From Brevibacillus fortis (GTDB lineage: Bacteria > Bacillota > Bacilli > Brevibacillales > Brevibacillaceae): a stretch of 64,000 nt of DNA. The position numbers were made by a program, and so were the translations under genes. Under the pieces are notes generated by a model. That model did not search any database. It was not told the DNA's origin and saw only the letters and a program-made list of their open reading frames with translations. The stretch lies in NCBI RefSeq assembly GCF_003013395.1, contig NZ_PXZM01000023.1:1-64000 (forward strand), written 5' to 3'. Within the stretch, counting starts at the first letter, position 1, and every line of letters starts with the position of its first letter. Positions 25,869-35,123 of the stretch are shown in pieces.

Positions 25869-26552
25869 ATGCAAAACATCTTAATCGTGGAAGACGAGTT
25901 ACCCATCTCTCGGGTATTGAAAGCGTATTTGGAAAAAAACAACTTTCGGGTCGAACAGGCATTTAACGGTGAGGAAGCAGAACGGAAATTTGATTCAACT
26001 AATCCTACGCTCGTCTTGCTGGATGTGATGCTGCCTGGTAGAAGCGGATGGAGTATTCTCGAATATATTCGGGCGAAAAGCTCGTGTCCTGTCATCATGC
26101 TGACAGCGTTGGGACAAATCGATAACAAGCTGGCGGGCTTGAACAAAGGCGCCGACGACTATATCACCAAGCCCTTTATCGCAGACGAAGTGGTCGCTCG
26201 CGTACATGCGGTATTACGTCGCTCGAAACAATTGCTAGAAGGCAGTCATGGGAAGCAGTTTGGCAGTCTGAAAGTCGACTTCAAGGCGTATTCTGTCATG
26301 CTGCACGGCATCGAACTGGCGTTCACGCCAAAGGACTTGTGCCTGTTTCTTTTTTTGGCACAGTACAAAAACCAGACGTTCACCAGAGAACAGCTCATCG
26401 AGCAGGTGTGGGGGATGGATTACGAGGGAAGTGACCGCGCAGTAGACCTCGCGATCAAACGCATCCGGCGATCCTTGGAGAATTGGCCGACATCCGAAGG
26501 GGAAATCCGTACCTATCGTGGCTTGGGCTACAAGCTGTGTGTATATGAGTGA
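25869..26552 (+). CDS. OmpR-family response regulator
   Basis: 227 aa. The receiver domain (1-118) has acidic residues at 9-10 (VEDE), phospho-acceptor Asp52 (VLLDVMLPG), Thr in VIMLTAL and Lys in DDYITKPF. The C-terminal winged helix (about 130-225) has DLCLFLFLAQYKNQTFTREQLIEQVWG and DLAIKRIRRSL as the recognition region. It overlaps the kinase gene by 8 nt. With the exporter operon starting about 145 nt after the kinase, it is a good candidate to control that exporter in response to an envelope or drug signal. Confidence 0.93.
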   Translation: MQNILIVEDELPISRVLKAYLEKNNFRVEQAFNGEEAERKFDSTNPTLVLLDVMLPGRSGWSILEYIRAKSSCPVIMLTALGQIDNKLAGLNKGADDYITKPFIADEVVARVHAVLRRSKQLLEGSHGKQFGSLKVDFKAYSVMLHGIELAFTPKDLCLFLFLAQYKNQTFTREQLIEQVWGMDYEGSDRAVDLAIKRIRRSLENWPTSEGEIRTYRGLGYKLCVYE

Positions 26553-27951
26553 GAAAAAACGCACCTCTTTGTTTCGGTATTGGACAACTCGATACTTGAT
26601 CACATTGTGTATCGGCCTTTTTGTGATCGGGATTGCATCTAGCTACTGGATTTCTTATAGCGAGACACAAAAACGCCTTGATTTTATGAGACTGATGGCA
26701 GCGGAAGTTGCGGATCGGGTCGTTGATGCGGAAGGCAAGGTAGAGATGGCTCCGTTCTTGTTTCGGATTGTGGACAGTCGTCAGGAGTCACTTGGAGTCA
26801 ATTACAAGCCAATTATGGTGATTTTAGATGAACACAAGCAACCTGTATTTGGCGTTCCAGGTCCTTTTTCTGGGGAACTAAAGCGCATCGCGCCTGAGTT
26901 GGTGGAAGCGGATGACAGCCTGTCACAGTTTGAGCTAGCGCGGGGGGACGAAGTGCTTTTCGTGAAGGAGGGCATTGAGGTTGATGAGCGAGTGGTTGGC
27001 TGGGTCATGTTGTTCACCCCACAAAAACAGGTGATACGAGGTATGACGGAATTCCAGTTGCTCGCGATCATGCTTCTCGGCCTCGGCTTGCTTGGGTGGC
27101 TCGTCATTTATTTGCTGACAAAAAAGCTCTCACAGCCGATTAAGGATGTGGCAGACGCTGCTAAGCAAATCGTGCTGGGGAACTACGATATTCACTTGGA
27201 TAAAAGCAAGCGTGAACAAGAAGTGTATGAACTGATCCATTCCTTTGAAGAAATGGCAAACAGATTGAAGCAGCTGGAAATGATGCGTACCGAGCTACTG
27301 GCAGGCGTGACCCATGAGCTCAAAACACCTGTTACGTCCATCAGCGGGCTGGTGCAAGCCGTGAGGGAAGAGGTTGTCAGCGGAGAAGAGGCCAAGGAGT
27401 TTTTGGATATTTGTACGAAGGAAACGACACGTCTGCAAAAGATGGTAGAGGATTTGCTCGATTTTAACTCTTTTGCTGTGGGGGATATTCGCATTCGTCG
27501 TCAACCCCAAAACATGCAGGAGCTGATCCGGGAAATTACGCACCAATGGAAAATTGTGCAGGAAGAAGAGAAGCTCAGCTTGCACATCGAATATACGTCT
27601 GAACCGATCTTGATAGAAACCGACCCGCTGCGTGTGCAGCAAATCATGTACAATCTACTAAACAATGCAGCACAAGCGATGGAATCGGAGGGGCGGATTG
27701 TCGTGTCACTATCTGCAGCAGCAGAAGAGATTCGGATTGACGTGAAGGACAACGGACGTGGGATACCGCTAGAAGAACAGTCTTTGATTTTTGAACGATT
27801 CTACCGAGGCGAGGACAAGAAGCACATCGTCCGTGGGCTGGGGCTTGGCTTGTCTTTTAGTAGAATGATTGCCCAAGCGTTAGGAGGCATGCTGACCCTA
27901 ACTGAGAGTACGGCGTCAGGCAGCACCTTTACGTTGGTTTTGCGCAAATAA
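26545..27951 (+). CDS. Sensor histidine kinase
   Basis: 468 aa from ATG 26545, which overlaps the regulator stop; the ribosome site is weak, fitting translational coupling. Order: a membrane helix (about 17-36), an extracytoplasmic sensor of about 140 residues, a second helix (about 175-197), a HAMP domain (about 198-250), H-box VTHELKTPVT (about 254-263), N-box QIMYNLLNNAAQA, and G-boxes DNGRGIPLEE and GLGLGLSFSRMIAQ. Full-length and apparently functional. The sensor domain has no recognisable fold name. Confidence 0.93.
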   Translation: MSEKKRTSLFRYWTTRYLITLCIGLFVIGIASSYWISYSETQKRLDFMRLMAAEVADRVVDAEGKVEMAPFLFRIVDSRQESLGVNYKPIMVILDEHKQPVFGVPGPFSGELKRIAPELVEADDSLSQFELARGDEVLFVKEGIEVDERVVGWVMLFTPQKQVIRGMTEFQLLAIMLLGLGLLGWLVIYLLTKKLSQPIKDVADAAKQIVLGNYDIHLDKSKREQEVYELIHSFEEMANRLKQLEMMRTELLAGVTHELKTPVTSISGLVQAVREEVVSGEEAKEFLDICTKETTRLQKMVEDLLDFNSFAVGDIRIRRQPQNMQELIREITHQWKIVQEEEKLSLHIEYTSEPILIETDPLRVQQIMYNLLNNAAQAMESEGRIVVSLSAAAEEIRIDVKDNGRGIPLEEQSLIFERFYRGEDKKHIVRGLGLGLSFSRMIAQALGGMLTLTESTASGSTFTLVLRK

Positions 27952-27964
27952 TAGATGCATGATC

Positions 27965-27998
27965 AAAAAACGACCTGGTTTACTCCGGTCGTTTTTTT
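27965..27998 (+). terminator. Terminator after the histidine kinase
   Basis: AAAAAACGACC (27965-27975) and GGTCGTTTTTTT (27987-27998) form a strong hairpin with an 11-nt loop and a T-run. Confidence 0.9.
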
Positions 27999-28022
27999 GT
28001 GTCCAAATCTGACTTTTCCCTG

Positions 28023-28037
28023 ACGTATTCGTTACGT
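28023..28037 (+). promoter_or_regulatory. Inverted repeat upstream of the exporter operon
   Basis: ACGTA (28023-28027) and TACGT (28033-28037) are inverted arms with a 5-nt gap, followed by TATAGT (28038-28043) that could be a -10. It is a possible site for the neighbouring response regulator or another activator. OmpR-family sites are more often direct repeats, so the assignment is open. Confidence 0.3.
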
Positions 28038-28095
28038 ATAGTGGTCGCAACCAAAAGACAAGACTTCATTCAAGTAGACGGCAGGAGGACTGAGC

Positions 28096-29688
28096 GTGAC
28101 TTACACGGAGAAAAAGCGAGCGTTGTTTTCGAAGGTAGGAGGCAACAAGAAAAAGTGGTTGGTTGGAGTATTGGCTGTTGGGACCGTGGTCATTTCAGGG
28201 GGGATATTCGGCTACCAGTCCGTTTTTATCCCACAAGCGGCGCAGGCCGCTTTTCAAGTCGAGACGGTAATAAGGGGAGACATCTCAGAAGTCGTGCAGG
28301 CGTCAGGCACTGTCCAGGCCTCCAAGCGCTCGTCTCTCTCGTTTTCTGATGCAGAGGAAGCCAAGGATGCGATCTCTACCATTCAGGTCGGCGTGGGTGA
28401 TGCCGTGAAGGCAGGACAAGTTCTGGCGACGATGGACGATTCTGTAGCGAGAATCCAGGTGACCAATGCGGAAGCGAATCTTTTATCGGCGCAAGCCAAG
28501 CTACAGGAGGCACAAAAGCGCAAGAGTCCCGCTGAAATCACTTCTTTGCAAGCCGCAGTCAATCAGGCCAAGAACGAGTGGGAGCTGGCAAAGCAAAACA
28601 TTGACGGGAAAAAAGCGACGAATGACGTGGAGAAGGCAAAAGCAAACCTGGAGAGTGCTAAGAAGACGTACACTTCCCAGCAGACATTGTTTGCGGCAGG
28701 TGCGATTGCCAAGAGTGAATTCGACAGTGCCCAGTCGTCGCTGGATCAGGCCCAGCGCGATTACAACTCGGCGGTATTGACAGCCGGACAGACGACGGGG
28801 CAGGCCGGTGTGAAGGTAGAACAGGCGCTTGCTGCGTATCAAACAGCCCAAGAAGCGTTACAGGAAGCGAATGAAGGTCCTGATGCCGCCACCGTTTTAT
28901 CGGCCAAAGCAGCGGTGGAACAGGCAAAAGCGGGGCTGCAACAGGCACAAAAGGCACTGAGGGCTGTCACCTTGAAAGCACCGATGGACGGAGTGATCGT
29001 CCAGGTGAATGGCAATGTAGGCGAAATACCCGGCAATGATTTCATTATCATGGATAATTCGAATAGCGGAGATTTAGAGGTATTGGCACAGATTAGCCAG
29101 AGTGACATCGGAAAAGTGCAGGAAGGCTTGCCTGTGGCGTTTACGACGAGTTCATATGCGGACGAGACGTTCCATGGAAAAGTAAAGCTGATTTATCCAG
29201 AAGCGAAAACCGACGCTGGCGTCACCACCTACGATGTGCTTTTGTCTGTGGCAAACCAGGATAACAAATTGAAGATCGGGATGACAATGAACGTCGAGAT
29301 CGAACGAGGAACTCATAAAAATGTGCTCGTGGTACCAGCGCAAGCGCTGCAAACGCAAAATGGCAAGGATGGCGTGTATGTGCTAAGGGATGCTGCTGCA
29401 CAACAAGCTGGTGAAGGAGCTGAAGGGAATCAGGCTGAGGTAAAGCAAGCGAATAACCGCAGTGGAGGCAGAGAGGGCAGAGCGAATCTGCCGTATAAAT
29501 TTGTTCCGATCAAAATGGGGTACTTCACTGCTGATCAGGTAGAGGTGACGGAGGGGCTTTCAGAAGGAGAGCGTGTCGTCATCCTCGTGAATACACAGAG
29601 CCCATCGGCTACTGGTCAAAATGGAAATCGGATGGGCGGCGGTATGCCGGGATTCGGCGGAATGGGCGTCCAGATAAGGGGACGGTAG
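28096..29688 (+). CDS. Membrane-fusion/adaptor protein of a MacAB-type exporter
   Basis: 530 aa from GTG 28096 (AGGAGG upstream). A cytoplasmic basic tail and membrane helix (about 18-42) are followed by a half-lipoyl strand region (about 55-110), a long Ala/Gln/Lys-rich coiled-coil hairpin (about 115-290), the second lipoyl half ([19 protein letters not shown]), and a beta-barrel (to about 410). The end is Gly/Asn/Met-rich ([16 protein letters not shown]). It links the ATPase/permease pair downstream to the extracellular side in a Gram-positive setting. It is long for the family because of an inserted Gln/Glu-rich loop near 435-460. Confidence 0.9.
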   Translation: MTYTEKKRALFSKVGGNKKKWLVGVLAVGTVVISGGIFGYQSVFIPQAAQAAFQVETVIRGDISEVVQASGTVQASKRSSLSFSDAEEAKDAISTIQVGVGDAVKAGQVLATMDDSVARIQVTNAEANLLSAQAKLQEAQKRKSPAEITSLQAAVNQAKNEWELAKQNIDGKKATNDVEKAKANLESAKKTYTSQQTLFAAGAIAKSEFDSAQSSLDQAQRDYNSAVLTAGQTTGQAGVKVEQALAAYQTAQEALQEANEGPDAATVLSAKAAVEQAKAGLQQAQKALRAVTLKAPMDGVIVQVNGNVGEIPGNDFIIMDNSNSGDLEVLAQISQSDIGKVQEGLPVAFTTSSYADETFHGKVKLIYPEAKTDAGVTTYDVLLSVANQDNKLKIGMTMNVEIERGTHKNVLVVPAQALQTQNGKDGVYVLRDAAAQQAGEGAEGNQAEVKQANNRSGGREGRANLPYKFVPIKMGYFTADQVEVTEGLSEGERVVILVNTQSPSATGQNGNRMGGGMPGFGGMGVQIRGR

Positions 29689-29692
29689 GCAG

Positions 29693-30406
29693 ATGAAACA
29701 GGTCATTCAAATAGAAGAGCTGAAAAAACAGTACGTAATCGGAGATCAGGAGATTTATGCGCTCAGAGGTGTCAGCTTGTCGATTGAGGAAGGGGACTTC
29801 GTGGCAATCATGGGGCCCTCCGGTTCAGGCAAGTCTTCCATGATGAATGTGATTGGCTGTCTGGATAAGCCCACCTCGGGAGAATTTTATTTAGACGGCT
29901 ATCCTGTATCACAAGCACATGACGATGAATTGGCGATCATCCGCAATCAGAAAATCGGTTTTGTTTTTCAAAATTTCAATCTGTTACCACGTACGACTGC
30001 GGTTGAAAATGTAGAGCTGCCTCTTTTATATGGAGGGACGCCTGCACGGGAACGAAGAGAAAAAGCTATTCGGGCATTATCGAGTGTCGGACTGGCAGAG
30101 CGATTGAACAACAAGCCCAATGAGCTGTCAGGTGGGCAGCAGCAACGCGTGTCGATCGCACGAGCTCTCGTCAATGATCCGGTCATCCTGCTGGCAGATG
30201 AGCCGACAGGAGCGTTGGACACGAAGACGAGTGAAGAGATCATGGGTATCTTTCAAAAGCTGAACGATGCGGGCAAAACGGTTATTTTGGTGACACACGA
30301 ACCTGATATTGCGGAGTATGCCAAGAGGATCGTCCGGTTTCGTGACGGGCAAATCATCGCGGATGAAGTCGTGGAGGAGCGCAGGAGCGTGTCGATGGAG
30401 GGTTGA
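29693..30406 (+). CDS. MacB/LolD-type ABC transporter ATPase
   Basis: 237 aa. Walker A is GPSGSGKSS (about 40-48), Q-loop [23 protein letters not shown], signature [15 protein letters not shown], Walker [14 protein letters not shown] and the H-loop His in [13 protein letters not shown]. The MacB/FtsE subfamily is marked by [16 protein letters not shown]. It starts 4 nt after the adaptor gene and ends 4 nt before the permease gene, one operon. It drives a mechanotransmission-type exporter rather than a classic TMD exporter. Confidence 0.95.
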   Translation: MKQVIQIEELKKQYVIGDQEIYALRGVSLSIEEGDFVAIMGPSGSGKSSMMNVIGCLDKPTSGEFYLDGYPVSQAHDDELAIIRNQKIGFVFQNFNLLPRTTAVENVELPLLYGGTPARERREKAIRALSSVGLAERLNNKPNELSGGQQQRVSIARALVNDPVILLADEPTGALDTKTSEEIMGIFQKLNDAGKTVILVTHEPDIAEYAKRIVRFRDGQIIADEVVEERRSVSMEG

Positions 30407-30410
30407 GCAA

Positions 30411-31622
30411 ATGAGCTTTATTGAATGTGTACGCATTTCATTTCGCAGCATCAGGGCAAATGGCTTGCGCTCCGTTCTCACGATGCTGGGAATTATCATC
30501 GGTGTGGCTGCTGTTATCGCGATGGTGGCGATCGGAGAGGGGACTTCCACGTCTGTTGCTTCTCAGATAAATGGATTAGGGAGCAACCTGCTAATTGTCA
30601 CACCTGGTCAGGCGACACAAGGCAGGGTAAGTCTTGGGGCTGGCTCTCTGAATACGCTGACGATGGCAGATGCAGAATCCCTGATGCAAAAAGAGGCCAT
30701 TTCGGGTGTGGCTCCCAGCGTGAATGCACGGGGGCAGATTGTCTGGGGAAGCAATAACTATTCCAGTACGCTCGAGGGGACGACAGCCGATTTCCCTCAG
30801 GTGAGGAATGTAGAAGTAGGACAAGGGCGGTTCTTTAGCAACTTTGAAGTGAAGATGCAATACAACGTGGCTGTCGTGGGGACCGAGGTGGTCAGCAACC
30901 TGTTCAAAGGCGCGAACCCAGTGGGGCAAACCGTCCAGATCAACCGGATTCCGTTTACGATCATCGGTGTATTACAGAGCCAGGGAAGTTCAGGAATGAC
31001 AAACAACGATGATCGGATCATCATTCCGATTACCACTGCGCTGAGCAGGTTGACCGGAGGCAAAAATGTGGGCTCGATCTACGTCTCAGCAGCATCGTCG
31101 GAACTGATGGAGAAGGCACAGCAAGATATTCAGCAAGTCCTTCGTGCCAATCACAAACTACGGCCACAAGCTGAAGATGACTTCCGCATTACGTCTCAGT
31201 CAGACATTTTAAGTACAGCACAGTCAGTATCCAGCTCGATGACCGCACTGTTATCTGGCATTGCCGCCATCTCGCTAATTGTTGGCGGGATAGGCGTGAT
31301 GAACATTATGCTGGTATCTGTCACGGAGCGGACACGGGAGATCGGGATTCGCAAGGCGATTGGAGCCAAGCGGGGAGATATTCTCCGCCAGTTTTTGATC
31401 GAAGCGGTTACGCTTAGCCTGATTGGTGGGGTTATTGGTATTGCCTTAGGGGTAGGTGCTGCGTTTTTGGTCAGCAAGCTCGGCCAGATGGCGACTTCCA
31501 TTAGTCTGTCTCCGATCATGTATGCGTTTTTGACCTCTACATTGGTTGGTGTTATTTTTGGTGTGTATCCGGCGAGAAAAGCAGCACAGCTCAAACCGAT
31601 TGACGCACTGCGGTATGAGTGA
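30411..31622 (+). CDS. MacB-type ABC transporter permease (FtsX fold)
   Basis: 403 aa from ATG 30411, 4 nt after the ATPase stop; the longer frame to 30309 lies inside the ATPase gene. A first membrane helix (about 20-45, RSVLTMLGIIIGVAAVIAMVAIGEG) is followed by an extracytoplasmic MacB_PCD domain of about 220 residues. Three helices then follow (about 275-305, 325-350, 365-385) with the FtsX motif GGIGVMNIMLVSVTERTREIGIRKAIGA. With adaptor and ATPase it forms a tripartite-like exporter, for which antimicrobial peptides or macrolides are typical substrates. Confidence 0.95.
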   Translation: MSFIECVRISFRSIRANGLRSVLTMLGIIIGVAAVIAMVAIGEGTSTSVASQINGLGSNLLIVTPGQATQGRVSLGAGSLNTLTMADAESLMQKEAISGVAPSVNARGQIVWGSNNYSSTLEGTTADFPQVRNVEVGQGRFFSNFEVKMQYNVAVVGTEVVSNLFKGANPVGQTVQINRIPFTIIGVLQSQGSSGMTNNDDRIIIPITTALSRLTGGKNVGSIYVSAASSELMEKAQQDIQQVLRANHKLRPQAEDDFRITSQSDILSTAQSVSSSMTALLSGIAAISLIVGGIGVMNIMLVSVTERTREIGIRKAIGAKRGDILRQFLIEAVTLSLIGGVIGIALGVGAAFLVSKLGQMATSISLSPIMYAFLTSTLVGVIFGVYPARKAAQLKPIDALRYE

Positions 31623-31674
31623 GTGTGTAATTTTACCAATCCGGGCATACTAGCCGTGAGAGGTGTGGGTGCTG

Positions 31675-31890
31675 ATGGAAAAAAGCGTTCAATTTTCCGT
31701 ACCATGGCGAGAAGCAACACGCATTGTGAAAAGGATCAAAACAAGCAAATTGCGTTATTTTGTCAGACAACAAGAGGGGAAGACCAGTGTTGCGTTTGTC
31801 TTTCCTCGAGTTAGCGTCAGCCAATATGTCTATTTGTATATTATTTTTGGACCAAGAGCGGCTGATGTGCTCAACAACGATAGCAAATAG
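31675..31890 (+). CDS. Hypothetical 71-aa protein
   Basis: A small frame beginning MEKSVQFSVPWREATRIVKRIK, from ATG 31675 with GAGAGGTG about 10 nt upstream. The first half is basic, and the second has a hydrophobic strand pair (TSVAFVFPRVSVSQYVYLYIIFG) that might insert in the membrane. An overlapping frame at 31623-31814 looks less protein-like. No family is recognised. It follows the exporter permease by about 50 nt with no terminator between, so it may belong to that transcript. Confidence 0.4.
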   Translation: MEKSVQFSVPWREATRIVKRIKTSKLRYFVRQQEGKTSVAFVFPRVSVSQYVYLYIIFGPRAADVLNNDSK

Positions 31891-31982
31891 ATGAATCCCT
31901 GATTGCCCGAGCAGGCGTCAGGGATTTGTAATTATTCACAGGAAAACAAAACCTGACACTTTTCGATAAGGCCGTTTCATAG

Positions 31983-32062
31983 TACAATTCCAATATGAAC
32001 GAACTTGGGGAAGTTCGGGATGGCGGCACCCAATCTGTGCAGAAGGGCCGCCTCTTTTTTTT
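31983..32062 (+). ncRNA. Candidate small RNA 1
   Basis: After a -10-like TACAAT (31983-31988) the sequence folds into GAACTT-GGGG-AAGTTC (32001-32016), a perfect 6-bp hairpin with a G4 loop. A terminator follows: GGCGGC (32022-32027) with GCCGCC (32047-32052) and a T-run to 32062. An RNA of about 65-70 nt from near 31995 is expected. No convincing -35 is present, so it may instead be the terminated tail of a longer transcript. Confidence 0.4.
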
Positions 32063-32084
32063 GCTATTGTATAAATGGTAGGTT

Positions 32085-32234
32085 TCGACAGCATTTTTAC
32101 TCAGAGGATATAATAGGTACAATTGCCTGAATATACAGCTGGAATGCGTGAGTAGCTGGATATAAAATAGGGTTATTCACGTGAATACAACGTACTACTC
32201 TCTCCCAAGGTTTGATATCTTGGGGCTTTTTTTT
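32085..32234 (+). ncRNA. Candidate small RNA 2 with its own promoter
   Basis: TCGACA (32085-32090), an 18-nt spacer and a perfect TATAAT (32109-32114) predict a start near 32121. The transcript would carry a perfect 14-nt palindrome TATTCACGTGAATA (32174-32187). It would end at the terminator CCCAAG (32204-32209)/CTTGGG (32219-32224) plus T8 (32227-32234), about 110 nt in all. No open frame with a ribosome site fits. No known RNA family is recognised. Confidence 0.45.
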
Positions 32235-32246
32235 GTTCAAAATGCA

Positions 32247-32274
32247 TGAAAAAAAGCCGTTTCTCATGACGGCT
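32247..32274 (-). terminator. Terminator of the minus-strand hypothetical gene
   Basis: AGCCGT (32255-32260) pairs with ACGGCT (32269-32274); on the minus strand TTTTTTT follows. The hairpin loop contains the gene's own stop codon (32264-32266). Confidence 0.75.
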
Positions 32275-32605
32275 CTGTTATCGATAGAGTAGGTTGAAAG
32301 CTTCCTTTCAAGAAGGCATCAATGAATTGCTCTGGTGTAAGAGAAATCGTGATGCCAATCCCAGGCAGATCGACAGAAAATACATTCTCCCGGTACAAAT
32401 ACCAGAGGTCGCCTGTCGGCTCAATGGAATAGACATGTATATTTTTCTGTGAATGCTGGCCTGCCTTTTGGATTTCCCGCAACGCAGTAAACAGTTCACC
32501 CCAAACGGGCAGATAAGGCTTCGTTTGGTGCTGCACAATCGCTTGGATCAGTTGGTTTCTCACGAGAGAAATAGCTTCCATGGTTGGGTGGTTCAACGAA
32601 AGCAT
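32264..32605 (-). CDS. Hypothetical 113-aa protein
   Basis: A real-looking gene with AAGGAG 10 nt before ATG 32605 and a terminator at its end. The N-terminal half is helical (MEAISLVRNQLIQAIVQHQTKP, GELFTALREIQKAGQHS). The C-terminal half alternates strands and turns (IHVYSIEPTGDLWYLYRENVFSVDLPGIGITISLTPEQF), with a final helix. No membrane segment and no known domain that I recognise. It is divergent from the nucleoside-hydrolase pair, and nothing in the context suggests a role. Confidence 0.65.
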   Translation of the reverse strand: MLSLNHPTMEAISLVRNQLIQAIVQHQTKPYLPVWGELFTALREIQKAGQHSQKNIHVYSIEPTGDLWYLYRENVFSVDLPGIGITISLTPEQFIDAFLKGSFQPTLSITEPS

Positions 32606-32822
32606 GACCGTTATACTCCTTTTGCATGGCTTGGCGCATTAGTCTTGTGTGATGGCGATTTTTGTCGAAGTTATGAATAAGTGTAAAATAGTTATCAGCT
32701 CGATGCAAGAGATATAGAACGTAGAGATGAGCATTTGGGTATTTGACGGTTGCTGCTGATTTGGATAGCATAGGAAAAGCGGTTTTGACAAATGGCAATT
32801 GCGAGAAGCGGGAGATGAGATT

Positions 32823-33671
32823 GTGACAAAAAAACACCGGTTGATCATCGAGTTTTGCGGTGGATTTGGTCAAGGGTTGGCCTTGCTATATGCTTTGCGC
32901 TCACCTGATGTTCAAGTGGCAGGAATCGTTTGCAGAGACACGCAGTCAAGCTTGGCTAGGAAGCTAATTGATTTTGCACAGCCAGGCTATGAAATTCCAA
33001 TCGTAACAGGTGCCAAGCAACCGCTTTTCTCGGGAACGATCGAGACGACCACCCCAGAAGGTGTAAGGTTCCTTACAGAAACCACGCAGGACGAGGAAAG
33101 TGACCTGACGTATGTAACGTTTGACCGTTTGACGACGCTGGCTTTGGCTGTGGTGAGTGATCCACTGTTGGCGTGTAAATTTACGAGAATCGTGGTGCAG
33201 GGTGGAGCTATACGTGTACCAGGAGACGTTACGGCCATTGCCGAAACAAACATGCATGGTGATCCAGAAGCAGCTGCGCTCGTGTTGGCAGCCCGCTTGC
33301 CACTTGTGCTTGTTCCATTAGATACAACCAGCTCGTTTCGTTTGACGGAAGAGCAAGTACATACATTGGGAAGCCTCGCACATGCAGTCGGCCTGATCGA
33401 TAGAACGACGATGTCAGACATGCACTTCGCTGCTTCAGCTCGTGCGCTCCATGCATGGGTAGCGATGCTAGCGGCTCTCTCACCTGAAAAGATGCGGACG
33501 GAGCAAATGAAGCTCTCGGTCGAATGTAAAAGCGATTTGTCACGCGGTGCCGTTCTAGCCGATCTACGGGCGAAACCGAGTGTAGGAACCGATACGGTTG
33601 TATGTGTTGAGGTTGAGATGGCAGAGGCAGAGCGCTTTTTGCAAACCGTTTTGGATCAGGGAGGGGTATAA
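32823..33671 (+). CDS. Nucleoside-hydrolase paralog without metal-binding residues
   Basis: About 282 aa from GTG 32823 (GGGAG upstream). It aligns along its length with the active paralog that follows. The N-terminal D-x-D-x-x-x-D-D signature that binds Ca2+ is replaced: IIEFCGGFGQG stands where [11 protein letters not shown] is expected. The C-terminal H-D pair is also altered: LHAWVAM versus LHDPLAV. The central core (IVVQGGAIRVPGDVT, ETNMHGDPEAAA) is kept. It cannot be a normal calcium-dependent hydrolase; a regulatory or binding partner of the downstream enzyme is possible. The stop lies 4 nt before that gene. Confidence 0.82.
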   Translation: MTKKHRLIIEFCGGFGQGLALLYALRSPDVQVAGIVCRDTQSSLARKLIDFAQPGYEIPIVTGAKQPLFSGTIETTTPEGVRFLTETTQDEESDLTYVTFDRLTTLALAVVSDPLLACKFTRIVVQGGAIRVPGDVTAIAETNMHGDPEAAALVLAARLPLVLVPLDTTSSFRLTEEQVHTLGSLAHAVGLIDRTTMSDMHFAASARALHAWVAMLAALSPEKMRTEQMKLSVECKSDLSRGAVLADLRAKPSVGTDTVVCVEVEMAEAERFLQTVLDQGGV

Positions 33672-33675
33672 GCGC

Positions 33676-34608
33676 ATGGAAAAAATCATTTTGGATGTAG
33701 ATACCGGGATTGATGATGCGCTGGCGATTGCTTACGCCGTTCACTCGCCTGCTCTTGAAGTGTGTGGGATTACTACAACTTTTGGCAATATTACGATGGA
33801 GGAAGCAACTCGCAATACCTTACAGGTGCTAGAGCTTCTGGATGCCTCTATGATTCCTGTCTATCAGGGGGCATCGAAGCCGATTGTTCGCGACCTCACA
33901 GGAAAAGCAAGACTGTTCCACGGTGAAAACGGGCTAGGCAATGTCGTCTTGCCTGAACCATCGACAACGGCTCAGCCACAGTGTGCCACACAATATCTCA
34001 TTTCTGCGATAAAGGAACATCCTCACGAATTGACAATCGTGACCGTCGGGAGCATGACCAATCTGGCACGGGCGATTATGGCTGCTCCAGAAATCGTGTC
34101 TCTCGTCAAACGAGTGGTTGTGATGGGAGGAGCTGTAACGGTGCCGGGTAATCGCACGCCTGTAGCGGAGGCGAATATTTGCGCCGATCCGGAAGCCGCA
34201 GCGTATGTCTTCCAGTCAGGTATTCCAGTGACGCTGGTAGGGCTGGATGTGACGATGCAAACACTGCTTACCCGCGAATATTTGCAGGAATGGAGAGCGA
34301 CGGATACACGCTTGAGTCATGTTTTCGCGGATATGTGCGAGGTGTACATGAATGCCTATGCGACAGTGGGCAATTTGCGCGGCTGCGGTTTGCATGATCC
34401 ACTGGCGGTAGGTGTCGTCATTGATCCGACGTTTGTGAAGTCAGTCCCAATGCATGTTGCAGTAGATACGTCGGGGGGCGCAAGTGATGCCCGTACAATT
34501 GGGGACAGACGGGAGCATCCAGCACAGCCGCCGAATGTGGATGTGTGCCTGGAGGTTGACCATGAACGCTTTGTCAGCCATTTTTTACAGAATGTATTAG
34601 GGGAATAG
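33676..34608 (+). CDS. Inosine-uridine-type nucleoside N-ribohydrolase
   Basis: 310 aa from ATG 33676 (GAGGGG upstream). All hallmarks of the family are present: [14 protein letters not shown] at residues 4-17 for Ca2+ and ribose, [33 protein letters not shown], and the catalytic region [13 protein letters not shown] near residue 240. It should hydrolyse ribonucleosides to base plus ribose in salvage. It forms a tight pair with the upstream degenerate paralog. Base preference cannot be told from sequence. Confidence 0.92.
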   Translation: MEKIILDVDTGIDDALAIAYAVHSPALEVCGITTTFGNITMEEATRNTLQVLELLDASMIPVYQGASKPIVRDLTGKARLFHGENGLGNVVLPEPSTTAQPQCATQYLISAIKEHPHELTIVTVGSMTNLARAIMAAPEIVSLVKRVVVMGGAVTVPGNRTPVAEANICADPEAAAYVFQSGIPVTLVGLDVTMQTLLTREYLQEWRATDTRLSHVFADMCEVYMNAYATVGNLRGCGLHDPLAVGVVIDPTFVKSVPMHVAVDTSGGASDARTIGDRREHPAQPPNVDVCLEVDHERFVSHFLQNVLGE

Positions 34609-34628
34609 GAATTAAGGAGGAAGTCATT

Positions 34629-35084
34629 GTGTTAAAAGAGTTTAAAGAGTTTGCGTTAAAAGGGAATGTGATGGATCTTGCTGTCGGGGTGGTTATCGGT
34701 GGGGCGTTCGGTAAAATTGTTACTTCCCTCGTTAATGACATCATTACCCCATTGATTGGGATGCTTTTGGGCAAGGTCGATTTCTCTGGTCTCTTCATCA
34801 ATTTGAGCGGAGTTCCTTATAAGACGATCGCTGAAGCAAAATTAGCTAAAGCTGCGACGCTGAACTACGGGTTGTTCATCAATTCCGTCCTTGATTTTGT
34901 CATTATCGCCTTTTCTATTTTTATCGTCATCAAGCAGCTCAATCGCTTCAAACGCAAGCAAGAAGTGGAGAAGGGACCTGAGACAACCAAAGAGTGCCCG
35001 CATTGCATCTCGGCGATTCCGATCAAGGCTACACGCTGCCCGAACTGCACCTCCATGCTGGAGACAAAATTGGCACACGAATAA
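34629..35084 (+). CDS. mscL: Large-conductance mechanosensitive channel with zinc-ribbon tail
   Basis: 151 aa from GTG 34629 (AGGAGG upstream). The channel part (1-110) is typical: [27 protein letters not shown] for the N-helix and TM1, a periplasmic loop, and [23 protein letters not shown] for TM2. The C-terminus adds a zinc ribbon, [19 protein letters not shown] (two C-x-x-C pairs, about 124-142), which the common MscL lacks; in place of the usual charged helical bundle this could sense metal or redox state. The gene lies 20 nt after the nucleoside hydrolase, perhaps co-transcribed. Confidence 0.92.
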   Translation: MLKEFKEFALKGNVMDLAVGVVIGGAFGKIVTSLVNDIITPLIGMLLGKVDFSGLFINLSGVPYKTIAEAKLAKAATLNYGLFINSVLDFVIIAFSIFIVIKQLNRFKRKQEVEKGPETTKECPHCISAIPIKATRCPNCTSMLETKLAHE

Positions 35085-35087
35085 TAC

Positions 35088-35123
35088 AAACAGAGGAGGG
35101 CGATTATGCCTTCCTCTGTTTTC
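35088..35123. terminator. Bidirectional terminator between mscL and the YheC/D gene
   Basis: AAACAGAGGA and GGC (35088-35101) pair with GCC and TCCTCTGTTT (35108-35121), with T-runs on both sides. The stop of the minus-strand gene (35104) is inside the loop. Confidence 0.85.

Noticed and set aside
30309-30410. Extended start for the MacB-type permease
   Set aside because: The extra codons lie inside the ATPase gene and would add a non-conserved Arg-rich tail; ATG 30411 is 4 nt after the ATPase stop.
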